From Thermoleophilaceae bacterium (GTDB lineage: Bacteria > Actinomycetota > Thermoleophilia > Solirubrobacterales > Thermoleophilaceae): a stretch of DNA of 61,868 bases. A program made the position numbers and the translations under genes. Where the stretch lies: positions 1 through 61,868 of the forward strand of contig DASUWY010000045.1 in the NCBI GenBank assembly GCA_036378175.1. Reading direction: 5' to 3'. This document shows positions 24,438 to 32,479 of the stretch, piece after piece (position 1 is the stretch's first letter; the number at the start of each line of letters is the position of its first letter). The notes under the pieces were generated by a model that was not told the DNA's origin, searched no databases, and worked only from the letters and a program-made list of their open reading frames with translations.

Positions 24438-26261
24438 CTACGGCGCGTACAGCGGAATCGCCTTGAAGCGCTGCTCGGCCACGGTCCACGCCGGCTTCGG
24501 CGTGCCGTCGTAGCTGAGCAGCCCCTTGTGGTGGATCGAGTTGCGCATGGCGATGGGGAGGCTGGCGCCGCCGTCCCAGTGCGGCTTCACCGCGAACTCG
24601 CGCAGCGTCCAGTAGATCGCGCCGCCGAGGAAGGGCGTGTGGTCGATGATGTCGAGCGACTTCGACAGGTAGTCCGACTGGAACTCGTACGTGCCCTTCT
24701 GGTACACGGGCCCGTGGAACGACGCCTCGGCCCCGAACTCGGTGACCACGAGGCCCTGGCTGGGATAGCTGTGGCGGATCGCCTGCAGCGTCGGCTCCCA
24801 GTCGGAGAAGTTGGCGATCGAGTTCGTGGCGCGGCCGGTGTACCAGCCGAAGTAAGAGTTCAGGCCGAGCAGGTCGAACCACGTGAAGGTGCGCTGGAAG
24901 GGAATGTTCGTCTTCACGGCCAAGTCCACCGCGGTTGGGGTGATCGGGTCGAGGCGCTTGGCGATCTTCCCCGCTCGGAAGAGGAACTGCCGCGTGCCCG
25001 GCCGGTGGTCCGGAACCGAAACGGGCTCGTTGTCGACCGAGTTGGCGAAGAGGCATGCATGGCCCCGCGCCGCGAGGACGCTGTGCCGCACCTGGGCCAT
25101 CGCCGCGGCGCGTCCGTCCGGGTGCCGAAGCTCCACGTCCCGGTGGTACACCGGCGCCTGGTTCCACAGCAGGATCCCGGCGCGGTCGAGCGCGCTCATC
25201 AGCTCGTCGCTCAGGCCGTACTGCGCGCGCGTGACGTTCGCGCCCACCGCCTTCAGCTCGCCCACGATCTGGGCGATGTCGGACGGCCGCAGTGCGGGGC
25301 CGCGGCCCGGCACGTCCTCCTCGATCGAGGCGCCGCGCAGCTGCACCCGGCGGCCGTTGAGGTACAGGAGCCCCGAGCGCACCTCCAGCGCGCGCACCCC
25401 GGTGTCGAAGCCGTCCTTTTGCGCCGGATTGCCCCCAACGGTGGTCAGGACCTGGGTCGAGTAGAGCGCCGGGTGGCCGGGGGCCCACAGGTCAGGCTTT
25501 CCGGCCAGGGGGAAGTCGAAGGACACGCTGCGCGAGCGTCCGCGGCCGGGCGCACGGGTGCTGAACGTGTGCGCGGTCACGGCACCGCCGGGAGAGCGCA
25601 TGGTCACTCGCACGTTCACCGGCGCGCGAGTGGCCATCTGTCCCATGAGCCGCCCTTGCACCTTCACCACCGGGGTGGTGCACGACTCGGGCGCCTGGCA
25701 GCTCAGCGACGGCATCACCGCGACGTTTTCCAGCACCACCGGCCCCTGTGGAATCAGCCGCACCGGCCGCGTTATCCCGCCCCAGTTCCACCAGCCCTCG
25801 CGTGGCAGCGCGTGCTTGCGATTCACCACCCGCACCACCAGCTCGTTGACCTTGCGCGGCCTGAGTCCCGCGGCCGGAAGGGTGAAGGGCGCATACGCGT
25901 CCTGATGTGCGCCGATCCACCGGCCGTTCAGCCAAACCTGGGCCGTGCGGCGAACCGCGCCGAAGCTCAGCGCCCAGCCGAAGCCGCGCGGGGTGGCCGG
26001 AGCGCGGAAGCGCAGCCGGTACCAGCCGATCGTGCCGTGGAAGGTGGATGGGCGCAGGCTCGCGTCGAACACACCGGGCACCTCCACGTGGCTCCAGCCG
26101 CCGCGCGGCCCGCCGGAGCGCCACTTGTTGAGACCGCCGCGCGCGTGGGGATCGAACCTGAATTGCCAGCCGTGGGTGAGCTCGACCGGGGAGGGGAGCG
26201 CGCTGGCATTCGCCGCCAGAACCAGGGCCACGAGCGGGGTGAGGAAGGCGAGACGCCTCAC
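24438..26261 (-). CDS. Secreted glycoside hydrolase family 2 protein
   Basis: 607 residues from GTG at 26261. Signal peptide to about residue 22. GH2 layout: jelly-roll sugar-binding domain (WYRLRFRAPATPRGFGW, VWLNGRWIGAHQDAYAPF), Ig-like domain, then TIM barrel. Acid/base glutamate in 'NSVDNEP' (near 410) and nucleophile glutamate in 'VVTEFGAEA' (near 505). Members are beta-glucuronidases, beta-galactosidases or beta-mannosidases; specificity cannot be assigned. Its start overlaps the antiporter stop by 4 bases. Confidence 0.87.
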   Translation of the reverse strand: MRRLAFLTPLVALVLAANASALPSPVELTHGWQFRFDPHARGGLNKWRSGGPRGGWSHVEVPGVFDASLRPSTFHGTIGWYRLRFRAPATPRGFGWALSFGAVRRTAQVWLNGRWIGAHQDAYAPFTLPAAGLRPRKVNELVVRVVNRKHALPREGWWNWGGITRPVRLIPQGPVVLENVAVMPSLSCQAPESCTTPVVKVQGRLMGQMATRAPVNVRVTMRSPGGAVTAHTFSTRAPGRGRSRSVSFDFPLAGKPDLWAPGHPALYSTQVLTTVGGNPAQKDGFDTGVRALEVRSGLLYLNGRRVQLRGASIEEDVPGRGPALRPSDIAQIVGELKAVGANVTRAQYGLSDELMSALDRAGILLWNQAPVYHRDVELRHPDGRAAAMAQVRHSVLAARGHACLFANSVDNEPVSVPDHRPGTRQFLFRAGKIAKRLDPITPTAVDLAVKTNIPFQRTFTWFDLLGLNSYFGWYTGRATNSIANFSDWEPTLQAIRHSYPSQGLVVTEFGAEASFHGPVYQKGTYEFQSDYLSKSLDIIDHTPFLGGAIYWTLREFAVKPHWDGGASLPIAMRNSIHHKGLLSYDGTPKPAWTVAEQRFKAIPLYAP

Positions 26262-27340
26262 GCGAACGCGAAGACCACGCCCAGCACGACGTAAACGCTC
26301 AGGAGCTGGAGCCCCTCGAACCAGTTCGACTCCCCCTCCTGGGTGGTGAAGTTGGCGATCACCACCGCGAGAAGCATGGCGGCGAGCTCATAGCCGTTGA
26401 ACACGAGCGCCATCGGATGCGGCCCGAGCGCGAAGGACACGAGCACGAGGATCGGCGTGACGAACAGGGCCACCTGCGCGCTCGATCCCACCGCGATGTT
26501 CACCGCCAGGTCCATCTTGTCCTTGAGGGCGACCATCACCGCGACCCAGTGCTCGGCGGCGTTCCCCACGATCGCGACGATCACCACGCCGATGAAGAAC
26601 TGCGAGAGCCCCACGCTCTTCGCGGCGTGCTCGATCGAGCCCACGAGCAGCTCGCTCATCACCGCCACGCCGATGCCGGCGGCCGCGAGCACGAGCACCG
26701 ATCGCCGCACCGACCACGCCACCTCGTCCTTCTCGTCCTCCTCGAGATACGGGTTGAACAGCTCGCGGTGGGTGCGCAGGGAGAAGAACAGGCCGGCGCC
26801 GTAGCTCAGGAGCAGGACGCCGGAGACGATGGCGGAGATGGTCTCCACCTTCGAGCCGTAGTTCACCCGCGTGTCGCCCACCACCGGAAGGCCATGCCCG
26901 CGGATCAGCTCGAACAGGGCGGGCATCACGATCGCCACAAGTGCGAGCAGGAGCATCGCCGCCTGTGAGTGGGCCATCGTCCGATTGAAGGTCTGCTTCT
27001 CCCGCTTCCAGCCGCCGAAGAACATCGCGGCGCCGAGCACGAGCAGGCAGTTGGAGATGATCGACCCGACGATCGACGCCTTCACCACCTCCTGGAGCCC
27101 CTTGCCCAGGGCGAACAGCGCGATGATGAGCTCCGGCGCGTTCCCGAACGTCACGTTGAGCAGGCCGCCTATTCCGGGCCCCGACTGCGCGGCGAGCTCC
27201 TCCGTGGCCCGTCCCATCAGCGCTGCCGTGGGGATCACCCCGAGCGCGGCGGTGAAGAAGATCGCGGTGTCCGGCCCGTTCGCGAGATCGATGGCGATCG
27301 CCGCGGGGATGAACAGGCCGAGTAGGTAGACGGGCCTCAC
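26258..27340 (-). CDS. Ca2+/H+ antiporter, CaxA-like
   Basis: 360 residues from GTG at 27340, about eleven hydrophobic segments. The two inverted alpha-repeats carry the ion-binding motifs 'FGNAPELIIALFAL' and 'VGNAAEHWVAVMVAL', typical of CAX exchangers. An acidic stretch 'LEEDEKDEVAW' joins the halves. It exports calcium (or another divalent cation) in exchange for protons across the cytoplasmic membrane. The GH2 gene is coupled behind it (GTGA). Confidence 0.92.
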   Translation of the reverse strand: MRPVYLLGLFIPAAIAIDLANGPDTAIFFTAALGVIPTAALMGRATEELAAQSGPGIGGLLNVTFGNAPELIIALFALGKGLQEVVKASIVGSIISNCLLVLGAAMFFGGWKREKQTFNRTMAHSQAAMLLLALVAIVMPALFELIRGHGLPVVGDTRVNYGSKVETISAIVSGVLLLSYGAGLFFSLRTHRELFNPYLEEDEKDEVAWSVRRSVLVLAAAGIGVAVMSELLVGSIEHAAKSVGLSQFFIGVVIVAIVGNAAEHWVAVMVALKDKMDLAVNIAVGSSAQVALFVTPILVLVSFALGPHPMALVFNGYELAAMLLAVVIANFTTQEGESNWFEGLQLLSVYVVLGVVFAFA

Positions 27341-27439
27341 TCGGGCTGAAGCCTACGAGGCGGGGCCGTCGCCCCTCGTGGTAGCCGCACCGGCGTTAGC
27401 GGGACTGCCGCATGGTCGTGGGCGATCGAAGCCGCGACG

Positions 27440-27922
27440 ATGCGTGCCATGACCACCCTTCCGCCCCTTTCCAGTCACGAGCGCTACTGGAACGCCGAGG
27501 TCGCGCGCCGCCGGCCGGATCTCGTGTCCGAGGAGGCGGGTCCGCTTCGCCGCATGGTCGAGCGCTATCTCGAGCTGTCAGGGTCGCCGTACGGCACCGT
27601 CGCCCACGTGCTCACCGACCGTGTGCGCGTGCTGCGTCACCTGATCGACGTCGCCGCCGAGGAGGGCGGGGACGCGGATCCCGCCATCGAGGCGGGGCGC
27701 CACCTCACCGAGCAGGTGGGATCGAACGGCGCCTGGACCGAGCCCCAGGCCGAGCGCCTCGCAGCGCTGATCGAGTCTCATCCCGGCGCGGAGCCGGCAA
27801 TCATGCCCACGGGCGACGGCGCGATCGTCATCAGCTTCGGTCCCCGCCGCGGCAACGGCGCGTACGTGCTCGACGCCGACGGGCGCTCGCGCTGGGTCAC
27901 GACCCAACGCTACGCGGCCTAA
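27440..27922 (+). CDS. Hypothetical protein, 160 aa
   Basis: Starts with ATG at 27440, or at a second ATG at 27449 (MTTLPPLSSHERYW). 'ERYWNAEVARRRPDLVSEEA' region and a C-terminal beta segment (GDGAIVISFGPRRGNGAYVLD split GDGAIVISFG / PRRGNGAYVLD). No signal peptide or membrane helix. No family recognised. Convergent with the acidic-tail gene, with a 5-base gap. Confidence 0.65.
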   Translation: MRAMTTLPPLSSHERYWNAEVARRRPDLVSEEAGPLRRMVERYLELSGSPYGTVAHVLTDRVRVLRHLIDVAAEEGGDADPAIEAGRHLTEQVGSNGAWTEPQAERLAALIESHPGAEPAIMPTGDGAIVISFGPRRGNGAYVLDADGRSRWVTTQRYAA

Positions 27923-27927
27923 GCGGG

Positions 27928-28272
27928 TTACTCGTCGTCCTCGAGCCCGAGCTCGGGCGTGAGCTCCTCGTCGTCCTCGTCGAGGTCGTCGAGGTCCTCG
28001 TCCTCGTCGTCGTCGCCGCGGACGGCGCGCCCATCGCCGCCGTGATAGGTGGACTGGAACTCCTCGAGCAGCTCGTCTCGCGCGCTCTCGTCCACCGGCA
28101 GGTCGTCCGAGATCAGCACCCAGTCGGCGCCCTCGAACTCCTCCATGTTGAAGATCTCGGAGTCCATCGAGGGCGAGTCGTCCACGACGATCATCACCTC
28201 CGTCTGCGGGTTGAAATAGGTGCCCGGACGGATGATCAGCTCTTCCAGTTCGTAGCGGCGGCCTCTTGGCAT
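27928..28272 (-). CDS. Hypothetical protein with acidic C-terminal tail
   Basis: 114 residues from ATG at 28272. The N-terminal 60 residues look beta-rich (RYELEELIIRPGTYFNPQTE, VMIVVDDSPSMDSEIF). The last 35 residues are almost entirely Asp and Glu (DDDEDEDLDDLDEDDEEL). Such tails are seen in proteins that bind basic partners or divalent ions. No family assigned. An upstream in-frame extension to 28386 overlaps the neighbouring gene and is not supported. Confidence 0.65.
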   Translation of the reverse strand: MPRGRRYELEELIIRPGTYFNPQTEVMIVVDDSPSMDSEIFNMEEFEGADWVLISDDLPVDESARDELLEEFQSTYHGGDGRAVRGDDDEDEDLDDLDEDDEELTPELGLEDDE

Positions 28273-28303
28273 GCGCGTATCTATACCCGATTGGCCGCTC
28301 GAG

Positions 28304-28747
28304 TCACGCCCCGATGTCACGGAGCTGGCGGTCCACCTCGGCCTCCACGTCGAGTGGCTCCTCGCCCCGCCGCATGCGGCGCTCATTGCGGGCTATCACG
28401 AGCTGACGTACCTCGTCGCGCAGGGCGGGATCCGAGCCCTGCGGGCGGGTGAGCGCCGCCACCTCCGCGTCTATGTCGAGCGGAGGCTCGCCCCTCGCCT
28501 CGCGCCTCGCGGACTTCGCCTCGAGGAGCTGGCGGATCTCGGCCTCCGCCTCCGCGCGCGCGGCCGCGGAGCCCGGGGCGGGGCCGTTCGGCACGTCGCG
28601 GTCGAATGACAGGCCGCCCCTGCCCACCTGCTCGTACAGCTTCCCGCCGGTGGCCGCGGCCACGATGGCGCCGATGATCCCGATCACCGACACCACGATC
28701 ACCACGATTGCCAGGCTGCTCTCCACCTTCCCTACAGTGTCCCCCAT
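28304..28747 (-). CDS. Membrane-anchored protein with duplicated motif
   Basis: 147 residues. One hydrophobic helix at 10-34 (SLAIVVIVVSVIGIIGAIVAA) anchors it. The soluble part contains two copies of one motif: 'ARGEPPLDIDAEVAAL' and 'RRGEEPLDVEAEVDRQL'. Function unknown. GGCGGAG is placed about 8 bases before the ATG at 28747. Its start codon overlaps an ATG on the other strand (CATG). Confidence 0.65.
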   Translation of the reverse strand: MGDTVGKVESSLAIVVIVVSVIGIIGAIVAAATGGKLYEQVGRGGLSFDRDVPNGPAPGSAAARAEAEAEIRQLLEAKSARREARGEPPLDIDAEVAALTRPQGSDPALRDEVRQLVIARNERRMRRGEEPLDVEAEVDRQLRDIGA

Positions 28748-28883
28748 GTGGCGCCGACTCCGCCGCCGAACGATGGCGCCCAGCCGCCCGGCGGTGTATC
28801 CGGATCAGCTTGGGTTGCTGCTGCTGTCCCTCGCCGTGATCGGCGTGGGGATCTACGTGGTGGTGCGGCTCCTGCTCGGCTAG
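28746..28883 (+). CDS. Small single-helix membrane protein (tentative)
   Basis: 45 residues from ATG at 28746: a basic N-terminus (MWRRLRRRTMAPSRP) and one hydrophobic helix (LGLLLLSLAVIGVGIYVVV) near the C-terminus. No ribosome binding site precedes the ATG, and it shares a CATG with the start of the opposite gene. An internal ATG at 28773 is an alternative. The composition supports a small membrane protein, but the start is doubtful. Confidence 0.4.
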   Translation: MWRRLRRRTMAPSRPAVYPDQLGLLLLSLAVIGVGIYVVVRLLLG

Positions 28884-28943
28884 AGCCTGAACGCCTTCCG
28901 GGGTTGCCGTCCGTGCCCGGTGGGTACACTTGTCACATAGTCG

Positions 28944-28959
28944 TTGACTGACGAATCAA
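28944..28959. promoter_or_regulatory. Imperfect palindrome upstream of acyl-CoA dehydrogenase
   Basis: TTGACTGACGAATCAA has near-symmetric ends (TTGAcT / AaTCAA) and lies 61 bases before the acyl-CoA dehydrogenase start. Fatty-acid genes in actinobacteria are often controlled by TetR-family repressors binding such palindromes. TTGACT could equally be a -35 element; no clear -10 follows. Confidence 0.3.
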
Positions 28960-29020
28960 TCGAGCGAAGGCGGGGCACCTCGGGATGGGGGTTCCGGCCA
29001 CCGCATAAGGAGTCCTAGAA

Positions 29021-30196
29021 GTGGTCGATTTCACGCTTACCGACGAGCAGAAGGACATGCGCGCGATGGCGCATGACTTCGCCGAGAAGGAGATGCGGCC
29101 CGTCGCCTGGGAGTACGACAAGGACGGGACGTGGCCCCAGGAGATCCTGAACAAGGCCTGGGAGCTCGGCATCATGAACAACCACCTCCCCGAGGAGTAC
29201 GGCGGCCCGGGTCTCGACTACCTCACCGGCGTGCTGATCGAGGAGGAGCTCGGCTGGGGCTGCTCAGGCATCGGCACGAGCATCAGCTGTAACGGCCTCG
29301 CCACCGCCCCGATCATGCTCGGCGGCTCCGAGGAGCTGAAGAAGAAGTACCTCGGCATGCTCACCGAGGAGCCGAAGCTCGCCTCGTTCTGCCTCACTGA
29401 GCCGGACGCCGGGTCGGACGTGTCCGGCATGCGCACCACGGCGGTGAGGAAGGGCAACCAGTGGGTAATCAACGGCACCAAGTGCTTCATCACCAACGGC
29501 GGCTACGCGGACTACTACACGGTCTACGCCAAGACCGACAAGGAGGCCGGCCACCGCGGCATCAGCGCCTTCGTGGTGGACCGCAACCTCGACGGCGTGA
29601 CCGTGGACAAGAAGGAGGACAAGCTCGGACAGCGTGCCTCCAATACGGCCACGATCTCGTTCAACGACGTCGCGATCCCCGAGGAGAACCTCCTCGCGGA
29701 GGAGAACAAGGGCTTCAAGCTCGCGATGATGACGCTCGACCGTACGCGTCCGGGCGTGGCGGCGATGGCCGTCGGCATCGCTCGCGCCGCGTTCGAGTTC
29801 GCCCGCGACTACTCCAAGGAGCGCGTGCAGTTCGGCGTGCCGATCGCCATGCACCAGGCGATCCAGTTCATGATCGCCGACATGGCGACCAAGGTCGAGG
29901 CCTCGCGCCTGCTCACCTGGCAGGGCGCGGCGCTGCTCGACCAGGGCAAGCGCAACACCCTCGAGTCCTCGCACGCCAAGCGCTTCGCCGCCGACACCGC
30001 GATGGAGGTGACGGTGGACGCCGTGCAGGTCTACGGCGGCTACGGCTTCATCAAGGAGTACCCGGTGGAGAAGCTGATGCGCGACGCGAAGATCATGCAG
30101 CTCTACGAGGGCACGTCGCAGATTCAGCGGCTCGTCATCGCGCGTGAGGTGCTCATGCCGCGGAAGATCGAGGAGCCGGCGGCGGCTACCGCGTAG
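29021..30196 (+). CDS. Acyl-CoA dehydrogenase
   Basis: 391 residues from GTG at 29021, preceded by AAGGAG at 9 bases. FAD-dependent first step of fatty acid beta-oxidation. Signature 1 'LTEPDAGSDVSGMRT', signature 2 near 'QVYGGYGFIKEYPVEKLMRD' (split), and the catalytic glutamate in 'LYEGTSQIQR' near residue 362, the position used by short/medium-chain enzymes. Length matches the family. Single gene with its own terminator. Confidence 0.95.
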   Translation: MVDFTLTDEQKDMRAMAHDFAEKEMRPVAWEYDKDGTWPQEILNKAWELGIMNNHLPEEYGGPGLDYLTGVLIEEELGWGCSGIGTSISCNGLATAPIMLGGSEELKKKYLGMLTEEPKLASFCLTEPDAGSDVSGMRTTAVRKGNQWVINGTKCFITNGGYADYYTVYAKTDKEAGHRGISAFVVDRNLDGVTVDKKEDKLGQRASNTATISFNDVAIPEENLLAEENKGFKLAMMTLDRTRPGVAAMAVGIARAAFEFARDYSKERVQFGVPIAMHQAIQFMIADMATKVEASRLLTWQGAALLDQGKRNTLESSHAKRFAADTAMEVTVDAVQVYGGYGFIKEYPVEKLMRDAKIMQLYEGTSQIQRLVIAREVLMPRKIEEPAAATA

Positions 30197-30220
30197 CTGC
30201 GGTCACAGGTCGTAGGTCAT

Positions 30221-30249
30221 AGGGGCCGGCGCGTCTTGCGCCGGCCCTT
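30221..30249 (+). terminator. Terminator after acyl-CoA dehydrogenase
   Basis: A 10-bp stem GGGCCGGCGC / GCGCCGGCCC with loop GTCTT, followed by TTCGTCGTTGG, lies 25 bases after the stop codon. Two further weak pairs extend the stem. Confidence 0.75.
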
Positions 30250-30334
30250 CGTCGTTGGTCGTGCATTTCGGGGGGCGCGGGACGGCTCCTAGCGGCTTCG
30301 CCGCGTTCGCCTGTCGAATCCCTAGGCTGGCGGC

Positions 30335-31990
30335 GTGGACTTCAACGAGTTCCTGCGCACCGTCGGCTCGGCCGTTCTCAGGGTCACGCGCTGGATCGGG
30401 CGGCAGATGCAGAGGCAGATGGTGCACGCGGTGGGAGGACCCGCCCGCGCCCGGGTGATCTTCCTGTTCGGCGCGGTGCTCGCCCTCGCGAGCGCGGACG
30501 CCGCGACGATCGGCGCCGTAGCCGGCGAGTTGCAGCCGGACCTCCACATCGACAACACCGAGGTGGGCCTCCTCAACTCGGTCACGCTGCTGGCCGGGGC
30601 CATTGCCGTGCTGCCGGTGGGCTACCTGGTGGACCGTGTGAACCGGATCAAGATGCTCGCGTTCAGCATCTTCCTCTGGAGCGTGGCCAGCTTCTGGAGC
30701 GGGCTGGTGTCCTCCTACGGCAACCTGCTGCTCGCGCGGGTGGCGCTGGGCGCGGTCACCGCCACTGCAGGGCCGGCGATCGCCTCGCTCACCGGCGACT
30801 ACTTCCCGGCCCGGGAGCGCGGCCACGTGTACGGCTACATCCTGGGCGGCGAGGTGGCGGGCACCGCGGTGGGCTTCATCTTGAGCGGATCGATCTCTGC
30901 CGCGCTCTCGTGGCGGTTCGCGTTCTTCGCCATCGCGATTCCGGGTTTCTTCCTAGCCCGCACGCTGCTTCGGACGGTCCCGGAGCCGAGGCGCGGCGGA
31001 GCGAGCCGGCTCGAGCCGGGCGCGCTTCACCTGTTCGAGGAGCATGGCCTGCCCGCGGATCCGGACCTCGAGGATCCCGACGTGCGCGAGGACGAGCTCG
31101 CGCATCAGAAGGTTCAGGAGCACGGCATCGAGCCTGATCCGGAGCTCGTGCTCGACGAGGACCCCGGAACCATGACTCTCAAGCGCGCCGTCCGCTACGT
31201 GCTGCGGATTCCGACCAACGTCACGCTGATCGTGAGCTCGGCGCTCGGCTACTTCTTCCTCGCGGGGCTCTCGACCTTCGCGGTGGTCTTCGTGCGCGGC
31301 CACTACCACGTGAGCCAGGCCACGGCCACGCTCGTGCTGGGAATGCTCGTGGTGGGGTCGCTGATCGGCGTGCTCGTGTCCGGCCGGCTGACGGACTGGA
31401 TGCTGCGGCGCGGGTACCTCACGGCGCGGATGTGGGTGCCGGGCGTTTGCTACGTGGGCGCGGCGGTGCTCTTGATTCCCGGGCTGCTCGGTGGCTCGCT
31501 GTTTCCGGCGGCCTGGTTCGACATCGGCGGTGCCGCGTTGATCTCCGCCGCCAATCCGCCGCTCGACGCCGGGCGCCTCGACATCATCGTCAGCGGCCTG
31601 TGGGGGCGGGCGGAGAGCGTGCGCACGCTGCTGCGAACGGTGGCCCAGGCCATTGCGCCGCTGCTCTTCGGCGCGATCGCGGACCTGGTGGCGGGCTTCA
31701 CGCCATCGCAGGCGCCGATCGGCACGAAGACCGGCGGCGTGTCCCACGCCACGGCGCGCGGGCTGGAGGTGAGTTTCCTGGTGATGCTGATCCCGCTGGC
31801 CGCCGCGGGCTACATCCTGCTGCGCGGACGGCACGCGTATCCGCGCGACGTCGCCACCGCCGCGGCGTCTGAAGCCCGTGTGAGAGAGCGCGCTCCGGCC
31901 ACCACAGAGGTTGGCACCACACGCCGGCAGTCGTACACTCCCGAGGGTGCCGACCGCGGAGCGCGAGGGGGTGGCGACCCACCAGCTTGA
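30335..31990 (+). CDS. MFS transporter
   Basis: 551 residues from GTG at 30335. Twelve predicted membrane helices. MFS motif A-like 'GYLVDRVNRIKML' after helix 2 and 'RVALGAVTATAGPAIASL' in helix 4-5. A long charged central loop (about 220-275; LEDPDVREDELAHQKV) divides the halves, and the tail is basic. Resembles Spinster-like or sugar-phosphate-type members; substrate unknown. Its 3' end overlaps the RsbW-like gene by 44 bases. Confidence 0.87.
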   Translation: MDFNEFLRTVGSAVLRVTRWIGRQMQRQMVHAVGGPARARVIFLFGAVLALASADAATIGAVAGELQPDLHIDNTEVGLLNSVTLLAGAIAVLPVGYLVDRVNRIKMLAFSIFLWSVASFWSGLVSSYGNLLLARVALGAVTATAGPAIASLTGDYFPARERGHVYGYILGGEVAGTAVGFILSGSISAALSWRFAFFAIAIPGFFLARTLLRTVPEPRRGGASRLEPGALHLFEEHGLPADPDLEDPDVREDELAHQKVQEHGIEPDPELVLDEDPGTMTLKRAVRYVLRIPTNVTLIVSSALGYFFLAGLSTFAVVFVRGHYHVSQATATLVLGMLVVGSLIGVLVSGRLTDWMLRRGYLTARMWVPGVCYVGAAVLLIPGLLGGSLFPAAWFDIGGAALISAANPPLDAGRLDIIVSGLWGRAESVRTLLRTVAQAIAPLLFGAIADLVAGFTPSQAPIGTKTGGVSHATARGLEVSFLVMLIPLAAAGYILLRGRHAYPRDVATAAASEARVRERAPATTEVGTTRRQSYTPEGADRGARGGGDPPA

Positions 31991-32345
31991 GCCCGAGGCG
32001 GCCTCGGTCCCCGAGGCGCGGCGCCTGGCCTGCCTGTTCGCCGGCTCGCTGATGGGGGACGAGCAGCGCTCGCGACTGGAGCTCGCCGTCAGTGAAGTGG
32101 TGGCGAACGCCATCCGCCACTCCGGCTCAGCCGAGGAGATCCGCCTCGTCCTCACCCACAAGGACGGCTACCTGTGCGTGCGCGTGACCGACGGCGGCAC
32201 CGGCCTGGTGCCCCGCCCGGGCGCGATGAGCAGCGAGCCCGGCGCCGGCTACGGCCTCTTCCTGGTGGAGCAGCTCACCCGCCGCTGGGGAGTGACGCGC
32301 GAGGACGGCAAGACGCGCGTGTGGTTCGAGATCGACTACGTGTAG
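31947..32345 (+). CDS. RsbW-like ATPase (anti-sigma kinase domain)
   Basis: 132 residues from GTG at 31947 (VPTAEREGVATHQLE), after CGAGG; GTG at 31971 is another candidate. A single GHKL ATPase domain: N-box 'LELAVSEVVANAIRHSG', G1 'VRVTDGGTGL', G2 'GYGLFLVEQL'. Family members phosphorylate anti-anti-sigma proteins and bind sigma factors of the SigB type. No anti-anti-sigma or sigma gene is adjacent, so the partner is unknown. Confidence 0.85.
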   Translation: MPTAEREGVATHQLEPEAASVPEARRLACLFAGSLMGDEQRSRLELAVSEVVANAIRHSGSAEEIRLVLTHKDGYLCVRVTDGGTGLVPRPGAMSSEPGAGYGLFLVEQLTRRWGVTREDGKTRVWFEIDYV

Positions 32346-32427
32346 TCGTCGGCACAGAACCGTTACGCAGTTGTAGCTCCCGGGTGTAGAAGCAGCACTT
32401 ACGAGCAGGCATTCTGGGCCGCATGCC

Positions 32428-32478
32428 TCGGGTGTCTCCATTTGCCTGTCATATGCGAAGCCAAATGGAGACACCCGA
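32428..32478. repeat. 17-bp perfect inverted repeat at gene start
   Basis: TCGGGTGTCTCCATTTG (32428-32444) and CAAATGGAGACACCCGA (32462-32478) are exact inverted copies with a 17-base spacer. The right arm ends one base before the likely ATG (32480) of the AbiEi-like gene, and two other in-frame ATGs (32453, 32465) lie in the spacer and right arm. In RNA it would make a long stable hairpin covering the translation start region; in DNA it could be an operator or the footprint of a mobile palindrome. Confidence 0.8.
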
Positions 32479-32479
32479 C

